Shown piece after piece: positions 10,518 through 21,527 of a stretch of 64,000 bases of DNA. Made by a program: the position numbers and the translations under genes. The stretch is from Gliomastix tumulicola (taxonomy: Eukaryota > Ascomycota > Sordariomycetes > Hypocreales > Bionectriaceae): the NCBI GenBank assembly GCA_001599755.1, contig BCHX01000005.1:3654409-3718408 (forward strand). Reading direction: 5' to 3'. The notes beneath the pieces were generated by a model. The model was not told the origin of the DNA and made no database searches. It was given only the letters and a program-made list of their open reading frames with translations. Position 1 is the first letter of the stretch. The number at the start of each line of letters is the position of its first letter.

Positions 10518-11024
10518 CGTAGATGTGTTGGTGAGTCAATGGGCGGATGCGAATTGGTGTGGTGGCTTGGAGAAAATTTGGCTTGAGGAGCTGTGGTGGA
10601 TACGCCACAACCTGACGCCACAGTGCACTAGCCACAATGACTGGACGTCCTGCTCAAGCCTCCTCCACCAACCATTCCTTTTCTCCCTCGTTGCTCGAGA
10701 AGCATAAAAAGACTTCGAGTGGCTGAGTGTTGAACCCAATGATCACAAGTTTCTAATTTCTTGTGAATCGCCAACCGGACAAAACCAACCTCCCTTATGG
10801 CAGTTCTCCTTTAAAAGCCCGGGTGCCCTCTACAGACCTGCCCCTACAACTCTTCCACCTAAAACCAGCAATTCCGTCACCTAGGAACGGTTCTTCACAT
10901 TATCTCCGCAGATCCTCCTGGAAGTCATTGTCTTAATAATACATCCTCACAGAGCATAAGCACATCTACTGCTACCCTCCCGAGTCCTACCAACGAAACA
11001 CTGAGCGTTACCTGGAGAGCTACA
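10518..11024. promoter_or_regulatory. Divergent intergenic region between the AlkB-like and 2EXR genes
   Basis: About 500 bp separate the two start codons on opposite strands, so it must hold both promoters. CTTTAAAAG-type AT-rich sequence lies near 10810 and pyrimidine-rich sequence precedes the plus-strand ATG. No specific factor site is claimed. Confidence 0.4.
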
Positions 11025-12098
11025 ATGGACGCCAAAAAGAAGCTCACGTTTGCGGACTTGCCCCTGGAACTGCGTGAAATGATCTGGGAGCAGGCTATCT
11101 GGAATCTCGAAGGTCTTGGCGAGGCTCACTTCTTCAACGTCTCAGAGGACGGGCTTGAATGCCACATGGACGTGTCTGAGGACCCTTTTAGCACAACTTG
11201 GACTCCTGGTTCGTGTGATTACAGGTCCCCTTGCTGGAATCCGTCCGAGCCCCAGAAATTGAGATGGTCCTCGGAGGGAAATATCTCTGGGTACACTCAG
11301 AACAGTGGGCTCTGGAATGCCTGTAGAGAATCCCGGAGAGTCCTCGTTCGTCATTGGAAGACACGGCCTCAGCCTTATCTCGGACCTGGCCGGGAGCGCC
11401 TCGTACAAGTCGGGAATTTCAGAGTCCCCGACGACGATGGAGATTTCTTCATTGTTACTCATCCGAAGCAGGATCTGTTCTGCGTTGACACTGCATCTCT
11501 ACGAGATGATTTCGCACACGGGAGCATAGGCCAGAGCTTCACCCACTTCGGCTTCGTCTTCGATCCAGCCTGGGCACATGAAATTGAACAACGATCACAT
11601 TACAGTCACTACACCAACTATCACGACCCTTACCTCGAAGTATATTTCCGTGAGCAGGAGAAGCCGACGATGGTAGACCGCTTCTTCTATTACCTTGAGG
11701 AGTACTGGGAGGCGTATGGACAGGTCTGGCTGATCGACTATCGTCTAAAACCAACCGCCAAGCTCCACTACGACAAGATAGCAGAGGGTGGCAGGGAGCG
11801 ATTTGTTTTCCGTGCACGGGACAGACGCTTTATCCAGGTCTTGGAAGAAGACATCAAGCCCGGCGGCGTTCCTCTCTTGGTGGGCACGGATGATTATCGG
11901 TGGACCTCAGATGGCGACGACTCTTCTGACTATGAAATGGATCCCGTACCAAATTCATTCCGTTTTATTACACGGCACATTGAAAACTACTTCATGGCGG
12001 CTACTGACCTGGGTAGATTTGGTGGGAGCTACAGCCCTCAGGAGATGTGGGCGCCGACTGTAGGGGTTTTGGGATGTGTCATGGAGGAAGATATATAA
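11025..12098 (+). CDS. 2EXR domain-containing protein
   Basis: Intronless, 357 residues. The N-terminal segment FADLPLELREMIWEQAI is the hallmark of the fungal 2EXR domain (an F-box-like module with ELR-x2-IW), common in large families of Pezizomycotina proteins of unknown function. Other landmarks are NSGLWNACRESRRV (about residue 95-110), LIDYRLKP (about 236) and FVFRARDRRF (about 258). No signal peptide or membrane segment. The start ATG sits in CTACAATGGAC, 35 nt after an in-frame-free leader. A degenerate relative of this same gene lies on the minus strand at 15928-16700, which helps show which parts are conserved. Role unknown; domain assignment is from motif recognition only. Confidence 0.85.
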   Translation: MDAKKKLTFADLPLELREMIWEQAIWNLEGLGEAHFFNVSEDGLECHMDVSEDPFSTTWTPGSCDYRSPCWNPSEPQKLRWSSEGNISGYTQNSGLWNACRESRRVLVRHWKTRPQPYLGPGRERLVQVGNFRVPDDDGDFFIVTHPKQDLFCVDTASLRDDFAHGSIGQSFTHFGFVFDPAWAHEIEQRSHYSHYTNYHDPYLEVYFREQEKPTMVDRFFYYLEEYWEAYGQVWLIDYRLKPTAKLHYDKIAEGGRERFVFRARDRRFIQVLEEDIKPGGVPLLVGTDDYRWTSDGDDSSDYEMDPVPNSFRFITRHIENYFMAATDLGRFGGSYSPQEMWAPTVGVLGCVMEEDI

Positions 12099-12557
12099 GA
12101 CGAAGCACATATCTCCTACCGAGTACGATCGGCGCACAGCTGGCCTGGGACTTAGGGTATATGGATATAGAGCAGATATTAGGCATGGTCATCCGATTAA
12201 AGAGTAATACTACCTAACGAATGTGTCTCGGGGGTATGACATTTGTTCTAGTGATTTCGAAGCAGACTCTATGCGTAAATTAGATGATCTACGGTGGTGA
12301 TAGGCGCTGGGACATTTCACGCCTGAGCATGAGTCATACACGTATAGAGACTAAATACCATATTAGAGCAATCTCATTAGACACACCCTTGCTCGCAGTG
12401 CTGATTTCCCGTCCATAAGCAAGTGGTTATGGTATAGATGATGATTCGCCTCTCCTTGTTACGTCTATGGGGATTTGACACGGGACCAAGTGTAGAGACA
12501 CCGCCTTTGGAGGATGAGCGCACTTCAATATGAACCAAAGTGAATCCTTCGGCGTTC
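12099..12557. other. Intergenic, 3' ends of two convergent genes
   Basis: Lies between the stop codons of the plus-strand 2EXR gene and the minus-strand transporter; probably terminators and 3' UTRs. Nothing else seen. Confidence 0.5.
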
Positions 12558-14911
12558 TCAAGCATGGGTGACTTGAGCATCCTCCTTCTTCTCCAGATCC
12601 GCCGAATCGTGGCCGGGCACGACCGAATCCCGACGCAGGATGGCGTTGAGGCCAATCTCCTGGTTGATCTCCTCCATCCTCTCAAAGTCGGCCTGGGCGG
12701 CACCCTCGGAGCCAAAGACAATATCCTATACGACGTTAGTAGTCTGTTGCGTTCCCAGGCATATATGCTTGATATGTATAGTTCGATCTATGTATAGGCA
12801 CGGGCCGAGAAATGTCTCACCATTTCCTCCAGAGAGAGGCGCTTTGTCTCGGGCACGAAGAACCAGATGAAGCCGGCACCGATGAAGGTGAGGATTCCGA
12901 AGAGGAGGTAAGTGCCGTAGGTGATGTGCTCGAGCAGGTCGGGAGTGACCTGGCCAACGCTGTGATTTTGTCAGTACGCCTGCTAAAATGTAGTCAAGTT
13001 ATCAGTGAATTCATACATGAAGTTATTCCTATTATCACATCACATTAGCTCCCAGTCTAGCGGTGTCCGACATTCAGAGTCTACTCACATCCAGTTGCTG
13101 GAGGTGCCAAGAGACACACCGTATGGGCGGGTGCTGAGCGGCCAGATCTCTGAGACAATGATCCAGGCACAAGGCCCCCAGGAGTCTGATGGAAGTCAGT
13201 ATTGCCGTCGACTCGCCTAGCCCAAAAGATGAAGGCAAAAGAGCGTTGGAACGTACATCCGAAATGCACAACAAACAGCCAGACCATCACGACCGCAGCC
13301 CATCCAGCCGCCTGCTCGTTGTGGAAGTTGTCGATGTTCTTGGCAAGAATCACCGCAACGATGAAGTGGCAGAGAGCCATGCCGAGGGCACCGATCGTAA
13401 GCACGGGCTTGCGTCCGACACGGTCGATCCAGAGAACGGCAGGGATGGTGGCGATGAACATGACGATGCCGACGACACCAGTGGCGAGGAGACTGGTCGT
13501 CGTCTTGCTGAGGCCGAGCTGACCGAAGATGGAAGGGGCGTAGTAAAGGATCTAAACGCCTGGTTAGTAGTGACGGTGGGCATCGGACATGGGGGAGACG
13601 AACGGCGTTGATTCCACTGAATGGGGCATCCTGTTAGTCGTCAGGGCCTAAATCTGCAGGCTGGAGCTGTACTTACCTCCATTGCTGGAAGAACATGGTC
13701 ACGGTGGCGACAGCAACTCGCTTGAGCATAGCCTTGGTCTTGAACAGGGCAGCAATGGCCACAAACTGCAGCTTGAAAGTGTTCCAGGCGGTCTGCGTCT
13801 GCAAGTGCGGGAAGTGCTCGGCAATGCTGCGCTTCTCGAAGAGGGACTGGGCCTTGATCTCGAGGAACTCGAGCTCGATGAGTTCGTGGTCGGGCGGGAG
13901 GTCGCGGAGGTTGGCGAGGCCGGCTCGGGCCTCCTCCTCCCGGCCGTGGTGGAGGAGCCATCGGGGGGAGAAGGGCATCCAGATCATGCCGATGAAGAGG
14001 ATGATGGCGGGGACGACCTGGATGCAGATGGGGACGAGCCAGGCGGCGTCGGACTGGGTCTCCTCCGTGGTGCCTCCGATGTAGTTGCAGCCGCTGGAGG
14101 GGTGTTAGTGTGTTGCTTTCGTTCCGACGAGGTTGTATGGGCATACTAGTCGATCCAGAAGCTGATCATGATACCGAAGGTAATGGCGAGCTGTTGCAGG
14201 GCGACGAGAGCGCCACGGACCTCACTGTGATGACTGTAAGCAAAGGCGTCATGTCTGATCAAGGGCTTGAAATTGTACTTACGGCGGTGCGCACTCGGAG
14301 TTGTACAAAGGCACGATCATGGACAGGCTACCGACACCCATACCACTGCCATGCCGTTAGCCTCTCTGGGCAATGAAGCCAGTAGTATCGACATGTCACT
14401 TACGTGATGAAACGTCCGGCTAGAATAGCCTCATGGCCTCCAGAAATAGACGTGGCCTGGATGATAACACCCAGGACGAAAGTCGCAGTCGCAATCAGCA
14501 CGCCGTACTTTCGGGAGAGAACCTCGGCGATGAAACCGGAGAGAATGGCGCCGAGCCAGGCGCCCAGCTCAAGGATGGCGGTGAGCCACCCCTTCTTTGT
14601 CGGGACTTTCGTGTAGCCGTCCATGTCTAATCAAGGTATGAATCAGCTCCAGTCGAGTATGTATCATTGCCCAGCTTGGATGTATGTATGTACTCACGCT
14701 TCTCGAAGGACGGCATGGCCAGAATGCCCGAGAACATGCCCTGATTGTAACCGTACAGAATACCACCAATACAGGCAAAGGCCGCGACGCGAGCGACCTT
14801 CCAGTTCTTCACCAGCGCTCTGGCGCCACTATCGCCCATGAGGGCATTTCGGCGCTGGAGAGCTGCATCGTACGCAGCGTGGCCGCCGACAGCACCTCCC
14901 ATGATGGTCAA
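12558..14911 (-). CDS. MFS sugar/H+ symporter (hexose/quinate-permease type)
   Basis: Predicted plasma-membrane proton-coupled sugar or related polyol/acid transporter of 568 residues with about 12 membrane helices. Ten exons on the minus strand: 14698-14911, 14404-14626, 14283-14345, 14147-14224, 13677-14093, 13604-13616, 13257-13551, 13089-13185, 12821-12959, 12558-12725; the sum is 1707 nt and stays in frame. Signatures: GGILYGYNQGMFSG (helix 1), GRFITGMGVG, PPEVRGALVALQQL, FSPRWLL (a variant of PESPRWL), FFQQWSGINA, DRVGRKPVL, FFVPETKRLSLEEM. The 13-nt sixth exon (T-GGA-ATC-AAC-GCC) is required to complete the conserved SGIN motif and has an unusual GTTCGT donor. ATG at 14911 was chosen; the ATG at 14902 is equally possible. 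Substrate is not predictable from sequence alone. Confidence 0.92.
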
Positions 14912-15927
14912 GGAATCAGGTGCCTGTTGGTAGAGGTAGCAATATCGTGCTTGACGTCGAGACCAAGACGCAATCTACTCTCGCGGATATGGAGAAGATG
15001 GGGAAAATGGGAACAAGGGAAACCGGCCGGGTGCTACCCTCGCCCTTCTCATATATGAATTTTGCTGCACGACCGACCCGGCCACGTCCCCGGCAGCGCG
15101 GCACTGCAACACTGCAACTCAACCGTCCAAGGATCATCAGGCTCAAATTCGGGCCATGATAGGACCGAATAGAAGGTGCAAGGTCAGCGCATCTGTCAAG
15201 CTGTGACTCCCGCATTGCTTGTACTGGCTCTCCCGTCGGCTTGGGGGAGGAAGACCGGGGGTGGTGGGGGGGATGATGTGTTGCATTTAGCCTAAACGGC
15301 AACCGAAAAGATCCTATTGGGCGGGCTATGGGCTGGCTAAATGAAACTGGCTGTCGAAAACATGGGGAAGCCATGTCGATTGGTAGTGATGTGGGAATTT
15401 GGAGCCTGGAGACGTGAAGAGTCATCGGGAAAGGTGTCGGAGTCGGCGCCGGCCTGACATCGGACGATGTTGGAATCTGCTGCTTTCTCTCTCGAATATG
15501 TCCAAGACTTATCTAGAGGGTCTGGGTACCAGATTATGCAGTTTCCACGTGGCCCTGTCAGTCTGGGGCATGTTTCTGTTCGGATGTACACTCGGCAACG
15601 ATCGACACTGACGGCCATTCTGTTTAGCCGCTTTTCCTTGACAGTACCGGGTGCCTGCAATCCTCATATTCCCATATAAACGACCTGCAGGTATTGGCCC
15701 TTCGTTTGCACTATGCCTAATAATCCCCATACTTGTGCTCGTTAGCCCAAGAAGAGGGTCTAGTTCGACCCGGGATGTTCCAGGTGCCTTCAAGCCACAG
15801 AGAGCAGCCTCCAGGACGGCCGAGAACACGCCATGGCCCCATTTCAAGCAACGATCACGCAGCATGAGGCTCTTTTAGTCCCATATCATTGTCGCATATA
15901 TTATATTAGCCTGTGTCCCTATTCCCA
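14912..15927. other. Promoter side of the transporter, otherwise empty
   Basis: About 1 kb upstream of the transporter start with only short unconserved frames. No gene recognised. Confidence 0.5.
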
Positions 15928-16700
15928 TTACACATCCTCGATGACACAAGCCAACACGCCAACACGCGGTGAACATGCTCGCTTATCGTCAGAATTGAGG
16001 TCCTCGGGCAGGCAGATCTCATACAAGCGCCGCTGGAAGCCTAAGCTAAATGCAAAGACATCTTTGCAGATTAACCGGAGGCCAACAATCTCTTGCGAGT
16101 AGTTCACGTCAACGCCTCTAAGATCCCACCAACCTTCGACGTCCTCCCATGGACCATCATCCAACTGCCATCGGATATCGCCGCTCTGACCTCCGTGAAC
16201 CGCCTATCCCGGGCACGGAAGACCTGGCGGGACCGCGCGCCCGCGGGCACACCGCCCGTCAACCACTGACGGCTCGCTCTCATGCAGTAGTCGATCAGTC
16301 ATAGCACCGCTTTAGGCCCCCATCGTCCGACGTGCTCCGGCATGAAACAAAGGATCCTCATCACCTCTCACGATCCGAAGCCCATGCTGTAAAGCGTCTC
16401 ACCGCCTCATGGGCACTCACGCCTTCCGCCATGCGTCGCGTGATGTGTTCCGTCTCTTTCACGAGGGGGGTACGGCTGGCGTGTCTCCTGGCGTGTCTCC
16501 TGCAATAGCGAGTCACGACCAACCAGGACTCGCTGCACACGTTACACAGTCCGCTGTTCCCCATGTAGCTGGATTTGTTCGCCTTCGAGGCCCAGCGGGC
16601 TTGCCCCGACTCGCAAGCATCACACTCGGGACGTCGAAGGTGGGACAACGCGCACAGTCCCCAACGTGGCGTGAGAGGGCCATCAGATGTTTCATACAAA
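15928..16700 (-). pseudogene. Relic of a 2EXR-family gene
   Basis: Pieces of the protein encoded at 11025-12098 can be found in order on the minus strand but in different frames. Near 16560-16600 RWASKANKSSYMGNSGLCNVCSES corresponds in part to RWSSEGNISGYTQNSGLWNACRES. After a stop at 16361 comes LIDYCMRAS and QVFRARDRRFTEV (about 16200-16290), matching LIDYRLKP and FVFRARDRRFIQV. A further frameshift leads to a tail ending SPRVGVLACVIEDV, matching APTVGVLGCVMEEDI. The spacing of the first two blocks is about 200 bp shorter than in the intact gene, so a deletion plus at least one stop and one frameshift are present. The N-terminal 2EXR motif itself is missing; its place is taken by the end of the neighbouring zinc-cluster gene. 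Confidence 0.75.
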
Positions 16701-16761
16701 TGCTCAACAGCATCGCTTCATAGGTAAAAAAAAGCGCGCCCTCCTTCTGCCGGTGTAGACC

Positions 16762-17616
16762 TTAATACCCAGACACAGTAAGCGGAAGTCCCCATCGGAT
16801 GATGCGTCTGGGCGAGCTGAGACTAGACAAGGTAGAGAGAATCTCGTCCAACGTCGTCGTGTCCTTCCAGCTTGCCAACGCCGACCCATTCCGAGACTGC
16901 GCCGCAAGCATTCTCTGGCCTGCTTGGATATGCCGCTGCGCCTCGCTGCGGCGGTCGTGGAGTTCCTCGCAGAACGCAATCAGAACACAAGAGATAGCCA
17001 CTGTGACGACGTCCTGGCGCGCGCTCCCAAGAAGTTTCAGTGCTCGTCCGTAGTGGGTGAGGAATGCGACGCTATCGCAGTCCAGACCGGACAGCTGTCG
17101 GCAAGTGGCGTTTGACGCGGCGATGACGAGATGCTTGATAGACTCGTGGACTTGACTGGCCTGTGGCACAACTGAAGTCCAGAAGCCGGCGGTGCCGTAG
17201 CCGCTGATCATCGGTGCGTACAGCTCGTTGAACATGTGGAATGACCGCCTCGACAGAAACACGCACTCGGATGTCGGCAAGAAGCCACCGCCGGCAGTCG
17301 ACATAGAAGATACTATCGGTACCATCTCCATTCCTCTCGGTTGGGCCGCTGTGGAAGCCGTTGGAGGAGGGGCGTAGCCGTCGCATTTTCGACCCGTAGA
17401 CGTGCATCGACGGCAGTGTGGTTTTGCCTCGTCGCACTTGACCCGGCGAATCCTAGAGCAACGGCAAGCATTCAGCACCGAGATTGAGGCCTGACATTGG
17501 TACGAAGGATGGTGCGATGGGGTTTTTGTTACTCACCGGCAAGTGACACAGCCTTCCTTGCTGCGCCGGCGTTTCTCTTTCTCCTGTCCTCCCTTTCCCG
17601 TTGCCGCTGGGGCCAT
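16762..17616 (-). CDS. Zn2Cys6 transcription factor, C-terminally short
   Basis: Fungal binuclear zinc-cluster regulator. Exons 17537-17616 and 16762-17452 (84-bp intron, GTGAGT...TCTAG) join in the middle of the cluster: CX2CX6CX6CX2CX6C with cysteines at about 23, 26, 33, 40, 43 and 50, preceded by the basic KEKRRRSK. Intron placement inside the cluster is common in this family. After a Ser/Thr/Pro linker comes the first part of a fungal-type activation/repression domain (FNELYAPMISGY, LVIAASNATCRQLSG, HYGRALKLLG, CVLIAFCEEL, HIQAGQRML). The protein ends at about 256 residues, whereas relatives are usually 400 or more, so it looks truncated; the next sequence is a 2EXR relic. The upstream ATGs at 17758 and 17835 are possible but extend a low-complexity leader. 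Divergent from the dehydrogenase at 18115, a frequent target arrangement. Confidence 0.8.
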
Positions 17617-18114
17617 TGACAAATCCAGGTGCCAAAACGATGATGACTTGCGTGCTCTGTCCTCCGATAAAGCCGATCCAATTCGACGAGCTTCTGGCTG
17701 GGTTGTTGCGCTTGCTGACAATGAGTGATGCTGATTTTGCGTTCTCGAGTGACGACAAGGTGAAAAACGAAATGGCGAGTGGCTGACTCGGTTAAGAGAG
17801 CCAGTAGCCCCGGAGAGAGGCGTTTCTTTTGCCATTATCTCCGATTTATGGGGTCCATTGGGAGGTCATGATTGGCCTGCTCGCGTAGTTTAGCGGCGGC
17901 GTTATCTGCATGAGCCAGCCATCAGCTTGTCTTGGCTACTTGCGCAGTCAGACAGCACTCAAGTCGCTTCAAAGCCGTGGCATGGACGGACACGACTTTG
18001 TATCCTGTGTAAAAGTATAAAGAGGCTTCATCATGTTCTACAGACCGAGAGAATAACCATATCCTCACTTCTTTACATTCTTCTCACATCACACCTATCC
18101 TCTTGTAGTCCAAA
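17617..18114. promoter_or_regulatory. Shared divergent promoter of the zinc-cluster gene and the SDR gene
   Basis: 498 bp between two start codons on opposite strands. AAAGTATAAAGAGG (about 18013-18026) is a good TATA-like element for the plus-strand gene, about 90 bp before its ATG, followed by a pyrimidine-rich leader. Regulation of the SDR by its neighbour is inference from layout only. Confidence 0.45.
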
Positions 18115-19239
18115 ATGACGACCAAATACGCAGACATCATCAACGGCAAGGTCATTCTCGTGACCGGAACCTCTCTAGACAGCCTTGGAGAAGAGTTTTG
18201 CCTCACGGTTGCGAAGCATCAACCCAAGCTCCTGATCCTTGCCGGTCGCAACGTCGACAAGCTCCACGCTACGGAAACGAAGCTGGCAAACATGCATCCC
18301 GACGTGTCTACCAGAGTCCTAGAGCTCGACCAGGAAACCATTTCCAAGGCAGTCAAAGCAGCGGCAGAGGTCAATGCGTGGGCGGACGTTCCTGCCATTG
18401 ACCTCGTCGTCAACAATGCAGCCATCATGGCCGTCGACTTTGCCCTGACGGGAGATGGGCTCGAAAAGCAGCTGGCTGTCAACTATCTCGCGCCTTGGGT
18501 CTTTACCAACTCGATCATGCCCAAGATCCTTGCCTCCGAACAGCCACGAATCGTGTTCGTGTCGAGCTCAGGTCACCGTTGGGGTCCGATGCGCTGGCAC
18601 GATTACAACTTCCAGGTACTTGTCCAAATAAACACCATTCGAACGGGTGCATTACTGACTTCGATCTCAGAATGGCGACGTCTACAACAAGTGGAAGGCC
18701 TATGGCCAATCAAAGACTGCTGTCCAACTTTACGCACAGTCTCTGGCCGCGAAACTGGGACCTAGAGTCCAGATCTTCAGTCTCGATCCCGGTGTTATCA
18801 TGACATCTCTCGGTGCTCACATTGACTGGTCGACGGAGCTTGGGGATATCAGTAAGACACAACCAAGCCTCCGCATAGTAGGTGTTGCTGACTGAACCAC
18901 TCTAGAGCGGATTGATTACGAACTGGGAAATATCGAGGCTGTCAACGACTGGCCGCAGCCCAAGTACAGGTCCAAAGAGGCCGCCATTGAAACGTACCTG
19001 TATGCCTCTTTCGACCCAAGTATCTCAGGTAAGGCAATGATCCTCCAGTGTCTCTTTGTCACAGTGACTTGGAAGTTGCTTACAATGATGAACCAGATTA
19101 CAACGGGCGATACCTCACCGACTGCGGTCCCGCCGATCCGTTCGTCGAGAGTGTTCGACCGTGGGCTTGCAGCGAGGTGGAGGCGACAAAGCTTTGGACG
19201 TGGACGGAGCGTCTCACCGGCATGCTCTTTTCCGTCTAG
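18115..19239 (+). CDS. Short-chain dehydrogenase/reductase (retinol-dehydrogenase/WWOX-like)
   Basis: NAD(P)-dependent oxidoreductase, 315 residues. Exons 18115-18615, 18671-18851, 18906-19028 and 19097-19239; all splice sites are GT-AG and the sum, 948 nt, is in frame. The Rossmann nucleotide loop reads VTGTSLDSLG (about residues 15-24), followed by NNAA (about 101), the catalytic Ser in VSSSGHRWG (about 150) and YGQSK (Tyr178, Lys182). It belongs to the larger SDRs that act on bulky lipid-like or secondary-metabolite substrates, by comparison with the RDH/WWOX branch; the true substrate is unknown. The C-terminus (ACSEVEATKLWTWTERL) is the usual helix of this branch. Head-to-head with a zinc-cluster regulator. 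Confidence 0.9.
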
Positions 19240-20138
19240 AGCAAGGACATGGAAGTCGGCAGGGCCGTAACTGGGTGTGATGAGCACATATCTGGTAGTT
19301 CATCTGATCGTGCACACGAACTCCATGTCTTATTCTCGCATATCCCCCGTGTCACAATATGAATCGTCCATGAAGCCCCAAGTCCGAAACGTCGGGACAC
19401 TGTGCGCGCTCAGTCCCCTATATATCGCTTCATCTAAACGTTAGATCAGTGGTGGGATGTCAGTCTAGCGATGGACTCAGAGCACGGCGCTGTGGACTGG
19501 ACGATGTGGAAAGATCCCAGCCGTCGTCCATTTCCCCCATTCTTCGATAGAAATCAGTAATCGCCTTCTTGAATAGTCCTGTTAGCAGCTTCGGCAAGGT
19601 TCACTTGACGATACTCACAAACATACAGCCCGCTTCCGATCGATATTAGGTAGTCCGATAAAGTTTGCCACACCACCGACGGTCTCCTGCTGATCCTTGC
19701 CGAGCCCTCACTTCACTGGCGGATGACAAGCCCCGGACCACTTCGCTTGTCACCGGCATTTGGTCCTATCTTCCTTCGACAGGTTCTGCCGGTCCACATC
19801 TGCTCCTCTGCCGTGACACTGAGCTTCCTAATCCGTGTACGACCGACAGAGCATCTCCAATCGGATGGCTGGTTAGCCTCGACTGCTCCATGTTACTCCA
19901 GGGGAAGGCATGCGGAGAGAGAGGAGTCGGCGTCTCGACCTTCTTCGCTGGGCGTCGGTGTACAAGAAAATGCACCAGCACGCGAGATAAGGGACCAATT
20001 GCGTCCCTCCCCTCTCTTGGCTTGTCCTTCTGGAGGTGCTTAAAAGGGTCTGGAACTCTCCCTTGACTCGGTGGTGTTCCTCATTCCTCCCAGCAGCACC
20101 GAACCGCGAGCCTCTTCTTCTTGTCGACATCGCAAACC
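19240..20138. other. Intergenic, nothing recognised
   Basis: About 900 bp with no supported gene; the last ~100 bp is the leader of the carboxypeptidase gene. Confidence 0.5.
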
Positions 20139-21527
20139 ATGAAGCTCGCCGTCAGTATTCTCGGCCTCGGGGCTGTGGCCTCGGCCCTGCCTGGTCCTGA
20201 AATCCCCGTTAGCTACGACGGCCACCACGTCTACCGCATCCAAGCGTCCACTCCCCGTGACATCGAGGCTATCGAGCACCGCTTCGACCGCTACCCGAGC
20301 GTGCACTCCGCCGAGGCCCTCGAGCTCGTGATCCCGCCCGGCGACGTCGCCTCCTTCGAGGAGGAGCTCGGCCTCGACGCGACCCTGCTCAGCGTCGACC
20401 TGGGCGCCCAGATCCGCGCCGAGTCCGCACCCGAGCGCGACACGTACAGCCGCCGCAGCATGCACAAGCGCACCAACGGCACGCTCCCGGACCTCAGCTG
20501 GTTCGACAGCTACCACGCCTACGCCGACCACCTCGCCTGGTGGGACGCCGTGGTCGCGGCCTTCCCGGGCCACGCCGAGAAGATCACGCTCGGCCAGTCG
20601 TACGAGGGCCGCGACCTGCACGCCTTCCACCTCTGGGGCGATGCGGGCGTCTCCTCCGACGAGAAGCCCATCATCCTCTGGCACGGGACGGTGCACGCGC
20701 GCGAGTGGATCAGCACGATGGTCGTCGAGTACCTGACGTACCAGCTCGTCGACGGGTACAGCAAGGGCGACGCGGACGTGACGGCGTTCCTGGACCACTA
20801 CGACTTCTGGATCGTGCCGTTCCACAATCCGGACGGGTTTGTTTACACGCAGACGACCAACCGGCTGTGGCGCAAGAATCGCCAGCCGCGCAGCAACGCG
20901 ACGTGCATCGGCACGGACCTGAACCGCAACTGGGTATGCAGCCCTTGATTTTCCCTCCCTTGAGACTGTGACGTGACACTTTGTCTAACACCAGCGTTCC
21001 AGGACTACCAGTGGTACGCCGAGCCCGAGGACGGCTCTGTCTCACCCAACCCCTGCGCCGAGACCTTCAAGGGCTTCGCCCCCAGCGACACGACCGAGAA
21101 CAAGGTCCTCGCGGCGCTCTCGGCCAAGCTGGCGACCACGGGCCAGGGCATCCGCTCCTACGTCGACTGGCACTCGTACTCGCAGCTCATCCTCACGCCC
21201 TGGGGCTGGAGCTGCAAGCCCGAGGACCTGCCGGAGACGCTGCCGCGCATGCGCGAGGTCGGCGAGGGCGTCGCGGCCGCCATCTTCGCCGAGGGCGGGT
21301 ACGAGTACACGGTCGGACCCGCGTGCGAGGTGCTGTACTTCTCGACGGGGACAGGGAGGGACTTCCACCACGGCGCGTTTGGGGCGAATCACTCGTGGAC
21401 GCTGGAGCTGAGGCCGAGGACCGCGGGCGAGGGCGGGTTTGTGCTGCCGCCGGCGCAGATCTGGCCGACGGTGAGGGAGCAGTGGGCTGGGCAGTCTTGG
21501 TTGCTGAATGAGGTCTGGGACGACTGA
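20139..21527 (+). CDS. Secreted M14A metallocarboxypeptidase (carboxypeptidase A type)
   Basis: Extracellular zinc exopeptidase that removes C-terminal residues from peptides. Exons 20139-20933 and 21003-21527; the acceptor after CGTTCCAG keeps the frame, giving LNRNW-DYQWYAE across the junction. 439 residues: signal peptide MKLAVSILGLGAVASA, an inhibitory propeptide to about residue 110 (SYDGHHVYRIQ, VIPPGDVASFEEE), then the peptidase. Zinc ligands are His186 and Glu189 (HAREW) and His322 (DWHSYSQ); substrate Arg/Asn in LNRNW; general base Glu400 in LELRPR. Cysteines near ATCIGTD and NPCAET suit a secreted fold. This start has the signal peptide and is the first ATG. Typical of nutrient scavenging or host protein degradation in saprobic and pathogenic fungi. 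Confidence 0.95.
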
